In this document: in pieces, positions 9,300 through 17,063 of the stretch | How positions within the stretch are numbered: the first letter of the stretch is position 1 | Layout of the letters: every line of letters starts with the position of its first letter | Source: Lactobacillus crispatus | GTDB lineage: Bacteria; Bacillota; Bacilli; Lactobacillales; Lactobacillaceae | Assembly: GCF_018987235.1 (NCBI RefSeq) | Contig: NZ_CP072197.1 | Span: 930,001-994,000, forward strand | Reading direction: 5' to 3' | Length of the DNA stretch: 64,000 bases | The notes under the pieces: model-generated | What the model was told of the DNA's origin: nothing | What the model saw: only the letters and a program-made list of their open reading frames with translations | The model's database searches: none | Made by a program: the position numbers and the translations under genes

Positions 9300-9671
9300 G
9301 CCTGTGGCGGTGGTGGCATCCCTGTTATTGTGAAAGATGGGCATCTCAGAGGTGTTGCCGGCGTAATTGATAAAGATTTTTCCGCTGCTAAAATGGCAGA
9401 AGATATCAACGCTGATGAATTAGTAATTCTAACAACGGTGGATCATGCATTTTTGAATTATGGCAAAGAAAATCAACAAGCAATTGGTAAAATAAAAGCT
9501 GAACAGCTCAAACAATACCTAGCAGAAGGTTATTTCGCAGCTGGGAGTATGAAGCCTAAGATAGAAGCTGCAATTGAATTTGTAGAAAAAACAGGTAATT
9601 TAGCAATTATCACCTCTTTGAGCAATGCCAACAAACTAGCAGACGGAGTCGGCACAATCGTTTATAATTAA
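9300..9671 (+). pseudogene. arcC: Carbamate kinase, only the C-terminal third, fused to arcB
   Basis: From [10 protein letters not shown] onward the sequence is carbamate kinase: [13 protein letters not shown] (nucleotide-binding region), [14 protein letters not shown], and the terminal [15 protein letters not shown]...AIITSL block. The first two thirds of the gene and the arcB-arcC junction are deleted. The join is in frame with the preceding arcB remnant, so one ORF (8763-9671) reads OTC C-terminus into carbamate kinase C-terminus. Neither active site is complete. Confidence 0.88.
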
Positions 9672-9684
9672 CTGGGTGATAAAA

Positions 9685-10221
9685 ATGAATATTTTTAATG
9701 AAGGAAAAAAGCAGGATATTGCCCAAGTTTTAGCAGCTAAAGATAGGCGAGTAGCTGTACAACATAAGATTTTTAATAAGTATCCTAATCAAACTCTAGT
9801 CGACATTAAGATGAATATCCCAGGACCAATCAAGAATAATCGCTATTTAACTAAAATGTTTATGTTTGGTATCAATGAGCTGGAAAATGCTTGGACTAAC
9901 CTAGGTTATCATTTTAAATTGGTGACACAGCTTAATGATGATAGTGGCTGTGAAAACTTCTATGTATTATCTTTGTCAATTGAAAAAGTAAAGCGCTCAA
10001 CAATTGATTTTGAAGATCAGACATCATTGGGACGTCTCTTTGATGCAGACGTGTTGGTAAAAAATAAACAAGCTGCAATTTCACGCAGAGATTTGGGCAG
10101 GCAACCACGTAAGTGCTTTTTATGTGATCGCCCTGCTAAAGAATGTGCTCGCAGCCGGAGACATTCAGTGGAACAGATGCAGGCATTTATCTCTCAGCTT
10201 TATCAAGAATACGTTGCGTAA
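9685..10221 (+). CDS. citX: Citrate lyase holo-ACP synthase-like protein (CitX domain)
   Basis: The 178-residue product carries the CitX signature block at its end: GRLFDADVLV, ISRRDLG, RKCFLCDRPAKECARSRRH. CitX attaches the phosphoribosyl-dephospho-CoA prosthetic group to the acyl carrier subunit of citrate lyase. No citrate lyase genes are in the window, so it is either a stray member or modifies something else. I chose ATG 9685 because GGGTGA sits at proper spacing before it; a GTG at 9676 is in frame. It follows the arc remnant by 13 bases and may have been its last gene, which is odd for a CitX. Confidence 0.75.
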   Translation: MNIFNEGKKQDIAQVLAAKDRRVAVQHKIFNKYPNQTLVDIKMNIPGPIKNNRYLTKMFMFGINELENAWTNLGYHFKLVTQLNDDSGCENFYVLSLSIEKVKRSTIDFEDQTSLGRLFDADVLVKNKQAAISRRDLGRQPRKCFLCDRPAKECARSRRHSVEQMQAFISQLYQEYVA

Positions 10222-10256
10222 AATAAACCGGGATTTTATGATTCCGGTTTATTTTT
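10222..10256 (+). terminator. Rho-independent terminator after citX
   Basis: AAACCGG and CCGGTTT pair around a 12-base loop and are followed by ATTTTT. Confidence 0.8.
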
Positions 10257-10336
10257 ATGAAAAATCTAGTTAAAAATTAAAAAAATGAACTAAAATAGTA
10301 ATGAATAAATTTATAGATGTACGTATAGGAATAAGC

Positions 10337-11503
10337 ATGAAATTAAAGAAAAATAAGAATAATTTAAAGCAAATTACGGCATTAATTCAATATGCATTTT
10401 TGAAAAATAATGATTTGACTAAAGATGAAAATTTTATGAGTCGTTATGATCATAGTACAGGTTATGGCTATTTTGATAAGGAAAAATTAGCTAGCTATAT
10501 TATGGTTAATCGATTTAAAAGTGATGTTTTTGGGCATCATTTACCGATGGCTGGAATAGGTTATGTAGCTTCATATCCTGAGTATCGTAGCCAAGGTCAT
10601 ATTTCCCAATTAATGAAAGAAATTTTGCATGACTTACATAGGCAAGATATTCCGTTTGCTAACCTGGCACCATTTTCGGAGAGCTTTTATCGCCAGTACG
10701 GGTTTAGCAATAGTATTTATCAAAAAGAATATCGCTTTGATGGAAGCGCATTGCGTAGTTTTAAATTACCACGTTCTGGTCATATAGTGCGTGGCAAGTG
10801 GGACAATTTAGCTGTTCAAAATGGTGTGATTCAACTTTATGAACGTCAACTGCATAATGATGATGAACGTAACACGGTTATACGTGAGGCATGGTGGTGG
10901 AATAGACTTGATTCTTATTATCATCACCGCAATGTAGCCGTTTATTTTGACGCGGATGAGCGGCCAATTAGTTACTTGATTTATCGCATTAGAGACAATA
11001 CTTTTTTAGCTGATGAAATGTACGCAATTACGCCGCAGGGATTACTGAGTATGTTTGGTTTTATGGGTTCGCACGCGGGCAGTGTTAAGCAATTTAAAAT
11101 GAGCGTACCAGAGAAATCGTTACGAGCTGAACTTTTTCCTGAACAAAACGAACTCCAAGTTGATTTGCGTCCTTATATGATGAGTCGAATTATTGATTTT
11201 GAAAAAGTTTTGGCTTGTATGCGGCCAATGCAAGAAGGTGATTTTAATCTGGAAGTCAATAGCGATGAACAGTGTCCTTGGAATATTGGAGTTTGGCAAT
11301 TAAGTAATCATGGACGTAAGGTAGCGGTAGAACGTAAGGAAGATGCATTGGTTGATTTTTCGGGATCAATTACCGCGTGGACCCAGGTGCTATTAGGTAG
11401 ACTAACCATGAATGCTGCTGTTAAACTAGGATTAATTACAGATTACCGCATCAAAAAATTAGATTTTGTTAAAGGCGATGTATCATTTTATGATTATTTT
11501 TAG
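10337..11503 (+). CDS. Eis-like GNAT N-acetyltransferase
   Basis: The 388-residue protein has the three-part layout of Eis-family enzymes. It has an N-terminal GNAT fold with GIGYVASYPEYRSQGHISQLM (acetyl-CoA loop, about residues 73-95) and FSESFYRQYGF, a second GNAT-like region, and a C-terminal sterol-carrier-like domain. Eis enzymes acetylate amines of proteins, peptides or aminoglycosides; the substrate here is unknown. ATG 10337 is preferred over the upstream in-frame ATG at 10301 because AGGAATAAGC gives correct ribosome spacing. It begins 80 bases after the citX terminator. Confidence 0.78.
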   Translation: MKLKKNKNNLKQITALIQYAFLKNNDLTKDENFMSRYDHSTGYGYFDKEKLASYIMVNRFKSDVFGHHLPMAGIGYVASYPEYRSQGHISQLMKEILHDLHRQDIPFANLAPFSESFYRQYGFSNSIYQKEYRFDGSALRSFKLPRSGHIVRGKWDNLAVQNGVIQLYERQLHNDDERNTVIREAWWWNRLDSYYHHRNVAVYFDADERPISYLIYRIRDNTFLADEMYAITPQGLLSMFGFMGSHAGSVKQFKMSVPEKSLRAELFPEQNELQVDLRPYMMSRIIDFEKVLACMRPMQEGDFNLEVNSDEQCPWNIGVWQLSNHGRKVAVERKEDALVDFSGSITAWTQVLLGRLTMNAAVKLGLITDYRIKKLDFVKGDVSFYDYF

Positions 11504-11518
11504 TTGTGAGGTTAAAAA

Positions 11519-11680
11519 ATGAGTAAAGAAAAGAAACTCAATTTAATAAAATTATTTGGCATTGTAGTTAGTGGTTTGAATTTGATCTTTTTTGCCTTGA
11601 TGGCACTTAATAAGCATGAAGATACTAAGGATAAAAGAAGAGTAGCAGAAGAAGGACACGCACCGCTGGATGAAAAATAA
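11519..11680 (+). CDS. Small single-span membrane protein, 53 residues
   Basis: This short frame starts 16 bases after the acetyltransferase with GTGAGG upstream. It encodes a Lys-rich N-terminus, one hydrophobic helix (LFGIVVSGLNLIFFALMAL) and a charged tail (HEDTKDKRRVAEEGHAPLDEK). Its end overlaps the next gene's start by 11 bases, so the three genes look like one operon. Function unknown. Confidence 0.6.
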   Translation: MSKEKKLNLIKLFGIVVSGLNLIFFALMALNKHEDTKDKRRVAEEGHAPLDEK

Positions 11681-12287
11681 AATGACGGAATTAAAGATTG
11701 CATATTTTGACCAATTAGGTCGTAAGGAATTAGATCAGGCAGTGCAGCATTTTGTGTTAAAACATCCTAATGTAGATGTAAAACTACTTGCGACTAGTCA
11801 TGATGGTGCTTTTGCAAAACTGAATGAAGATGAAGCAGACATAGCAATCAATGATTTGCGTGACGAGAATCTTAACTTTGATGAAACAGAATTGACTCAA
11901 GCTGGTGTAATGGCAATTTTGCCCAAGGGAATGTATCCTAATGGCATTCAAATGATTGAAAAAGACGAGCTCAATGATATGACTTGTTTTATTGTGGCTA
12001 AACCTGAAGAAGAGGTTAGTGAGCTACATTTATTTAAAGATTTGTATCAAATTGGCAGTCAATTCATCGCTTCTAACTCGGTTGAAGAAGCAGCACTGTT
12101 GGTCGCCTCTGGGTCTGGCTATTTTATTTTAAATGAGAATACGGCTAGGTTAATTAATACTGCAGATTTGCAGCCACTTTTCTTGCTTGATCATGGTCAG
12201 TTAATAAAGCAAAAGATAATGGCTTTTTATAAGTCAAATTCAGCGTTAAGTAGTGAGTTTATAAAGCTATTGCAGCAAGAATATTAA
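11670..12287 (+). CDS. LysR-type substrate-binding-domain protein without DNA-binding domain
   Basis: The 205 residues resemble the effector domain of LysR regulators or a small solute-binding fold (DEADIAINDLR, QAGVMAILPKGMYPNG, VEEAALLVASGSGYFIL), but there is no helix-turn-helix, signal peptide or lipobox. So it is a free-standing cytoplasmic ligand-binding domain or a truncated regulator. The start at 11670 overlaps the previous gene; ATG 11682 is an alternative. It has its own boundary after the stop. Role not known. Confidence 0.6.
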   Translation: MKNKMTELKIAYFDQLGRKELDQAVQHFVLKHPNVDVKLLATSHDGAFAKLNEDEADIAINDLRDENLNFDETELTQAGVMAILPKGMYPNGIQMIEKDELNDMTCFIVAKPEEEVSELHLFKDLYQIGSQFIASNSVEEAALLVASGSGYFILNENTARLINTADLQPLFLLDHGQLIKQKIMAFYKSNSALSSEFIKLLQQEY

Positions 12288-12385
12288 TCTGTAAAGTTAA
12301 AAATATCTTGTCTAAGTACTATAAGATACTGTAAAATATATTATGAAAGCGGATTCATATATTTTACATTCTGGAGATGATTTTT

Positions 12386-12925
12386 ATGCTAAAAAGAAAT
12401 TTGTTACCTTTAACATCAATGGTACTTGTTTTAGGATTAACTGGTTTGGCTAGTCAAGTTGAGACTGTTGATGCTTCAACTTATGGTAATGGTGTACAGG
12501 TTACTATTCCAAAAAAGATGCAGGGTACTTGGTACTCTTATGATCGTAATGCACATAATGGCACAAAGATCACCTTTACTGAACATACTGTTAATGGCAA
12601 ACCAATATTTACCCAGGAGGCTTCGACAATTAGTGATTACTTCAATGGTAGAATTGCTAACCAGAAGAACTTTGATAAGGTAACGCAAAACTGGATGTCT
12701 GGTAAAACTACCAAAATGAAGAATGATACATTCTATGAGATTGATCCGTGGATTACTTTTGAAAATTGGAGTCTTTATCGAGTGGTACCACAAACCATTA
12801 ATGGTAAAAAGCATAACGTGCTGGTTTATTCTAGTAGATATGATGGTGGTAACTACTTCAGAAGCAAGAAATTAGCTAAAAAAATGAAGGACTACAAGTT
12901 TAAGAAAGTTAATTACACGTTATAG
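12386..12925 (+). CDS. Secreted lactobacillus protein, unknown function
   Basis: MLKRNLLPLTSMVLVLGLTGLA is a clear signal peptide, with cleavage likely after VDA (about residue 29). The mature domain (about 150 residues) starts with IPKKMQGTWYSYD and has several aromatic-Lys motifs, including YSSRYDGGNYFRSKK. The MQGTWYSYD opening resembles small secreted lipocalin-like lactobacillus proteins. No cysteines or anchoring signals are seen, so it is probably released. ATG 12386 is chosen: CTGGAG lies nine bases before it, while the in-frame ATG at 12377 abuts that site. A terminator follows. Confidence 0.7.
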   Translation: MLKRNLLPLTSMVLVLGLTGLASQVETVDASTYGNGVQVTIPKKMQGTWYSYDRNAHNGTKITFTEHTVNGKPIFTQEASTISDYFNGRIANQKNFDKVTQNWMSGKTTKMKNDTFYEIDPWITFENWSLYRVVPQTINGKKHNVLVYSSRYDGGNYFRSKKLAKKMKDYKFKKVNYTL

Positions 12926-12933
12926 TTTTGTGA

Positions 12934-12959
12934 CATCCCTTAACTAAGGGATGTTTTTT
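12934..12959 (+). terminator. Rho-independent terminator
   Basis: CATCCCTTA and TAAGGGATG form a compact hairpin followed by six T. Confidence 0.85.
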
Positions 12960-13020
12960 ACTAATAGACGCGGTAAAATTTAGTATAATAGTGACAAAAT
13001 TAATTCTTGGAGGAGAAGTT

Positions 13021-13683
13021 ATGAAATTAAAACAAACACCAATTTTGCGTTTATATAAACTAGAAACTAATAAAGAGGATCATGCAAAGTTCGTTAAGGC
13101 GGGGCAACATAATATGCTTACTTCTCAAGAAAACGAACCAGGCACATTGTTTATGCAGACAAGTCATGACGAAGAAACTACTAATTTTGTAGTAGAATGC
13201 TATCAAGACGAAGCAAGTTATGATACTCATGCTAATTCAAAGCAATTTAAGGATTTTACTGACGTTGCTAAAGATATTTTAACTAGTCGAGTAAAGGTAG
13301 AATTGTTTCCGGAATTTATTTCTACAAAGGCAGAAAAACTAGCAGTTACCGGATCAAATGATTATGTTATTTATCTGACTGAAATTGGTGTTTCTTTAGG
13401 TAAGGGCGATGAGTTTGCTCATGCTGTAATGAAAGAAATGAAAACGGCAGTCGAAGAAGAAAAAGATATTTTGGCAATGATTGCAGGAACTGTTGCCGAT
13501 CAACCAAATGAATGGTTAGCTATTGAAGTTTATCGTAATAATGAAGCTTACAAGCAGCACTTGGAAACTAAGAACTTCAAAGAGTATTTGAAAAATACAA
13601 AATATTGTGTTGAAAGTAAGAGTTTACGTAAGTTGCAACCAGATGTAATTGTTGACCAAGGTGCAATTTTCTACCAACCATAA
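13021..13683 (+). CDS. Tandem antibiotic-biosynthesis-monooxygenase (ABM) domain protein
   Basis: The 220-residue product contains two dimeric alpha-beta barrel (ABM/YdhR-like) units, about residues 1-100 and 110-205. Each ends in the same phrase: DTHANSKQFKDF in the first and KQHLETKNFKEYL in the second. Such domains act as small quinol oxygenases or haem-related proteins, and substrate cannot be inferred. ATG 13021 has GGAGGAG at ideal spacing; an upstream in-frame start at 12991 lacks one. It is monocistronic with its own terminator. Confidence 0.75.
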   Translation: MKLKQTPILRLYKLETNKEDHAKFVKAGQHNMLTSQENEPGTLFMQTSHDEETTNFVVECYQDEASYDTHANSKQFKDFTDVAKDILTSRVKVELFPEFISTKAEKLAVTGSNDYVIYLTEIGVSLGKGDEFAHAVMKEMKTAVEEEKDILAMIAGTVADQPNEWLAIEVYRNNEAYKQHLETKNFKEYLKNTKYCVESKSLRKLQPDVIVDQGAIFYQP

Positions 13684-13698
13684 AGAATAAGACGAAAA

Positions 13699-13736
13699 GA
13701 AGACCAGGCTATGTGGAGTACATAACCTGGTCTTTC
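13699..13736 (+). terminator. Rho-independent terminator
   Basis: AAGACCAGGCTATG pairs with CATAACCTGGTCTT, followed by T-rich sequence. Confidence 0.8.
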
Positions 13737-13781
13737 TAGTTAGAGGGGAAAAAGATTTATTAATATATATTATTCTGGTTT

Positions 13782-13910
13782 TTAGTGGCGATGTTTTACC
13801 TTTGCTACTGCTGGTTTATTAATTAATACTGAGCTGATGGCCATTAAACCAAGCGTTAAAAATGATCCACCAATTAAGAGTAGTTTAATCAAGGTTCTCA
13901 TTCCTTTCAT
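13782..13910 (-). CDS. Possible tiny membrane peptide, 42 residues
   Basis: A minus-strand frame encodes MKGMRTLIKLLLIGGSFLTL, continuing as one hydrophobic helix with a basic tail ending KVKHRH. A TATTAT box lies about 20 bases upstream, so the message would be nearly leaderless. No normal ribosome site is seen before the first ATG. It resembles other one-helix lactobacillus peptides, but the evidence is only composition and position. Confidence 0.35.
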   Translation of the reverse strand: MKGMRTLIKLLLIGGSFLTLGLMAISSVLINKPAVAKVKHRH

Positions 13911-14253
13911 CTTAATTGATCTTATAATAGCGAAATAATATTAAGAATTTATATGTAAAACCTAATGGATTAGTTAAGAAAATAAAACTAGAAAAAAGGC
14001 TGGTTAGCACGTAAAATAGAAATAGAGTCAAAGTCTAGTGCAACTGCGCATAAAATAAAGCAGTATCGATGGGATGTTGCTTGTTTTGGTTAAAAAATAG
14101 AGAATATGCTTGTAGCCCTTTTCGTAAATAGCGTTAATGTTGTAAAATGGAAAGTGCATTAAGTTTATTAATGAGAAAATTGATATATTATTGCAAAAAA
14201 GGCCGTAATGGCCCTTTTTGTTGTGAAAAAACTAAAAGAATATAGGATTGGAA
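13911..14253 (+). other. Intergenic leader with a hairpin upstream of the Asn/Arg-rich protein gene
   Basis: There is no gene in this stretch. A likely promoter (TGTAAAAT near 14141-14148) is followed by a strong hairpin, AAAAAGGCC-GTAAT-GGCCCTTTTT, at 14193-14219. The hairpin has the shape of an intrinsic terminator but sits only 35 bases before the next start codon. It may attenuate that gene or end an unseen short transcript. Confidence 0.45.
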
Positions 14254-15291
14254 ATGCCAGGAATAGTAGAGCAAACATTATTAGAACAACAAAATATTGA
14301 TTTAAATGAAATGGTAACAATGAATCAAATGATTGATCAATTGTTGCCTAATGCAAGTAAAGAATTACAACAAAAACTAAAGATTAAAATTTATAACTTT
14401 GTGCGTACACGTAAACAACCAAGTATTACTGTGCGAAGAAGAAAATATTTTAAGCCGGCTGTTGCTAAATTAATTATTGGTAATGTACAAGATTACGCAG
14501 ATGCAATTGAACGTCGTGCTAAGGAAGCCCCAGCTAAAGAGGATGCTACTGATAAGAAGCCAGCTTCTAAATCTAAGCGGGTTAAGACAATTACTAAGCG
14601 TAAGATTTTAGCTAAAGTTATAAAGAATGATAAGATTGATAAATCTATTCAAAAGAAATTAGAAGATAAGATTGCTTCAATTGTAAAGACCAACTTTATT
14701 AAGCCAGTTAACAAGCGGGGAAGTTTTTCGGTTGAAGATGGTGAAAAAGTTATAGCTGAACTTAGTCCTTTTTATCAAAATATCAAGATTGATCAAAAGT
14801 ATCGCAAGAATGCTGAAAAAGCGGCTGAAAATAAGGAAACAGAAACTAAAGAAAAGCCTGAGCAACATTCTAAGGATCAGAATGAAAGTCGTGAAGGTCA
14901 ATCTAAGGACTTTGAGCGTAAGAATAATCAGAAGAATAGCAATAATCGAAATAATAATCAAACGCAAAATCAACGTAAGCGACAAAATAAGCATCCTTTT
15001 GAGATCAGAAGAGAAAATAATAACCGCTCACGTAATAATCAGTCTAACCGCCGCTATAATAATCGAAATAATTATGATAGTCGGAATAATTATGAATTTG
15101 ATGAAGCTAGCGGTTTGCGTGAACGCTACAATACAGTAATCAGAAATTACAATCAACTGGAGCAAAGATATAATGCTTTGCAAGATAAATATAATCAGGC
15201 TTTAGATGATAAAGCTAGATTGATCGAAGAAATGGGTAAGAAGAACGAAGACTTACGTCGTGTATTGATCGACGTTTTGCGAAAAATGTAG
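14254..15291 (+). CDS. Asn/Arg-rich low-complexity protein with C-terminal coiled coil
   Basis: This protein is not recognised. The 345 residues fall into three parts. The N-terminal half is helical and Lys-rich with two related units (MIDQLLPNASKELQQKLKIK and ILAKVIKNDKIDKSIQKKLE, each followed by an Fxx...R block), which looks like an internal duplication. The middle part (about 195-285) is a disordered tract rich in Asn, Arg, Gln and Lys. The C-terminal coiled coil (about 290-345) has heptads such as YNQLEQRYNALQDKYNQALD. The composition suggests RNA or membrane-surface binding or phase separation; this is inference. ATG 14254 follows AGGA at seven bases; the in-frame TTG at 14248 is less likely. 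Confidence 0.6.
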   Translation: MPGIVEQTLLEQQNIDLNEMVTMNQMIDQLLPNASKELQQKLKIKIYNFVRTRKQPSITVRRRKYFKPAVAKLIIGNVQDYADAIERRAKEAPAKEDATDKKPASKSKRVKTITKRKILAKVIKNDKIDKSIQKKLEDKIASIVKTNFIKPVNKRGSFSVEDGEKVIAELSPFYQNIKIDQKYRKNAEKAAENKETETKEKPEQHSKDQNESREGQSKDFERKNNQKNSNNRNNNQTQNQRKRQNKHPFEIRRENNNRSRNNQSNRRYNNRNNYDSRNNYEFDEASGLRERYNTVIRNYNQLEQRYNALQDKYNQALDDKARLIEEMGKKNEDLRRVLIDVLRKM

Positions 15292-15307
15292 TTTTTGGTA
15301 AAGAAAG

Positions 15308-15346
15308 AGACTAGTAGTCAATTTGAATTGATTACTAGTCTTATTT
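15308..15346 (+). terminator. Rho-independent terminator
   Basis: GACTAGTAGTCAATT pairs with AATTGATTACTAGTC across a single G, followed by TTATTTTATG. Confidence 0.8.
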
Positions 15347-15464
15347 TATGTTTATGAAATATGATTTAGCTTAAAAATTAAAAAAATATGTGTAAAAAAT
15401 TATTTTTGTGTAGTAATATTAAAGGATGATAAATGTTTTTATTAATGATTAATGGAGGAGAAGT

Positions 15465-17063
15465 ATGAGTTTAAAAGAGCTATTTAAAAGCAATGTGTTT
15501 CGAGCCTGCATTATTATCTTATTGTATGTTTTATACGCATTATTTGGGAGTTTTAGTGAATATTTATTTAAATATGCTCTGAATTCAATTACTGCTGGTA
15601 ATTTTAATACATATGTTTATTGGCAAATAATGCAGTTTGTTTTAGCATTATTCACTTCGTTGCTTTTACCAATTACTACCGTTGTTTTCACTAGGCAGAC
15701 GCAAAACTATCTGCATAAAATTCGGCAAGAAATCATGCATCATTACTATGATGAAAAAAGTGATGAAAAAGTCTCTAGTATGCAGAACCGATTAACAGCC
15801 AATTTAAAAATCTTATCAGATGATTATGCTACACCTTGGATTACTATTTTAAGTGGGGTTTTAGAGATTGTGATTGCTATTGTTTTACTAGCAAGCATGA
15901 ACTGGATTCTAATTTTGGTTACTGCCATTTTAGCTGTGATTACACTTTTTGCTCCTAAAATTATGGAGAAGAAAACATCAGCTGCCACAGATAAAGTAAA
16001 TAAAAAGAATGAAAAGCTGTTAAATACAATTGCTCATTGGCTTGGTGGATTGCAGGAACTACGTCGTTATAGTGCATACAGTCGTTTGGTTAAGCAAATT
16101 CATCGATCAAGTAGTGATTATGTGGACGCAAGTAAGGGTAGTGCAAAATTAAGAAGTGTAAGTTATTTGATTAATGCTTTTAGCAATTCAATTGCACAAA
16201 TTGGTATGAGCTTTATTGCTGGAATCATGTTTTTGCTTAATATGATTTCATTCGGTGATTTTGCAGTTGCTAGTGGTTTTGCATTTACGATTTTTTCAGC
16301 AATTTGGAATATTACTCAGTCGTTAACGCAAGTTAAGTCAACTAAGGCTTTACGCGAACAGATTACCGATTTAAGAAAGCAAGTTCCTGATGAAAATAAA
16401 GATAAAGTATCAGCCTACGGTCTTAAAGTTTCAGGCTTGTCTGTAAAATACGATCAGGGGGAAACAATTTTTTATCCTGATTTTACAATAAAAAAAGGGC
16501 AGAAAGTTTTGCTTACTGGCGATTCAGGAACAGGAAAATCAACCTTGTTTAATGTTTTGTTAGGTAAGCTAAAACCTGAATCTGGTACGGTGACCTATCT
16601 AGATGAAAATGAAACTATCATTCCTGAAGGAAAAGCTAGAATTGGCAATATGCCGCAAAATCCAGTAGTTTTTCCCGCAACGATCAAAGAGAACATTACA
16701 ATGTTTAACGAAAATTTGCAGGATAAGCTTCAAGATGTTGTTCAAGCAGTTCAACTCCAATCCGACTTAGCCAAAATGCCAGATGGTGTTAATACAACAA
16801 TTGATCTAAAAAGTGAAAATTTGTCTGGTGGACAACGGCAAAAAGTTGTTTTAGCGCGAACGGAAATACACGAGCAATCGTTTGTTTTAATGGATGAAGT
16901 AACTAGTGCGATCGATCAAAAAGCTACCGAAAAAATCATTGATGAATTGCTCAAAACAGATCAAACTATTTTGATGATTGCTCACAACTTTACGCCAGAA
17001 TTAAAAGCAAAATTTGATCAAGAAATTAAATTAAAAAGTAAGAAAGGGGATAAAGTAAGATGA
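15465..17063 (+). CDS. ABC exporter half-transporter, first subunit
   Basis: This 532-residue fused membrane/ATPase protein has six predicted spans in the first 310 residues. The nucleotide-binding domain has Walker A GDSGTGKST (about 351), signature LSGGQRQ (about 451), Walker B FVLMDE and the switch His in MIAHN, so its catalytic residues look intact. It starts after GGAGGAG and overlaps the next gene by four bases (ATGA). With the second subunit it should form a heterodimeric exporter. The cargo is unknown; no bacteriocin or peptide precursor is adjacent. Confidence 0.85.
   Translation: MSLKELFKSNVFRACIIILLYVLYALFGSFSEYLFKYALNSITAGNFNTYVYWQIMQFVLALFTSLLLPITTVVFTRQTQNYLHKIRQEIMHHYYDEKSDEKVSSMQNRLTANLKILSDDYATPWITILSGVLEIVIAIVLLASMNWILILVTAILAVITLFAPKIMEKKTSAATDKVNKKNEKLLNTIAHWLGGLQELRRYSAYSRLVKQIHRSSSDYVDASKGSAKLRSVSYLINAFSNSIAQIGMSFIAGIMFLLNMISFGDFAVASGFAFTIFSAIWNITQSLTQVKSTKALREQITDLRKQVPDENKDKVSAYGLKVSGLSVKYDQGETIFYPDFTIKKGQKVLLTGDSGTGKSTLFNVLLGKLKPESGTVTYLDENETIIPEGKARIGNMPQNPVVFPATIKENITMFNENLQDKLQDVVQAVQLQSDLAKMPDGVNTTIDLKSENLSGGQRQKVVLARTEIHEQSFVLMDEVTSAIDQKATEKIIDELLKTDQTILMIAHNFTPELKAKFDQEIKLKSKKGDKVR

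Noticed and set aside
14147..14245. 32-codon frame reading through the hairpin before the Asn/Arg-rich gene
   Set aside because: No ribosome site and it contains the terminator-like stem; likely chance.
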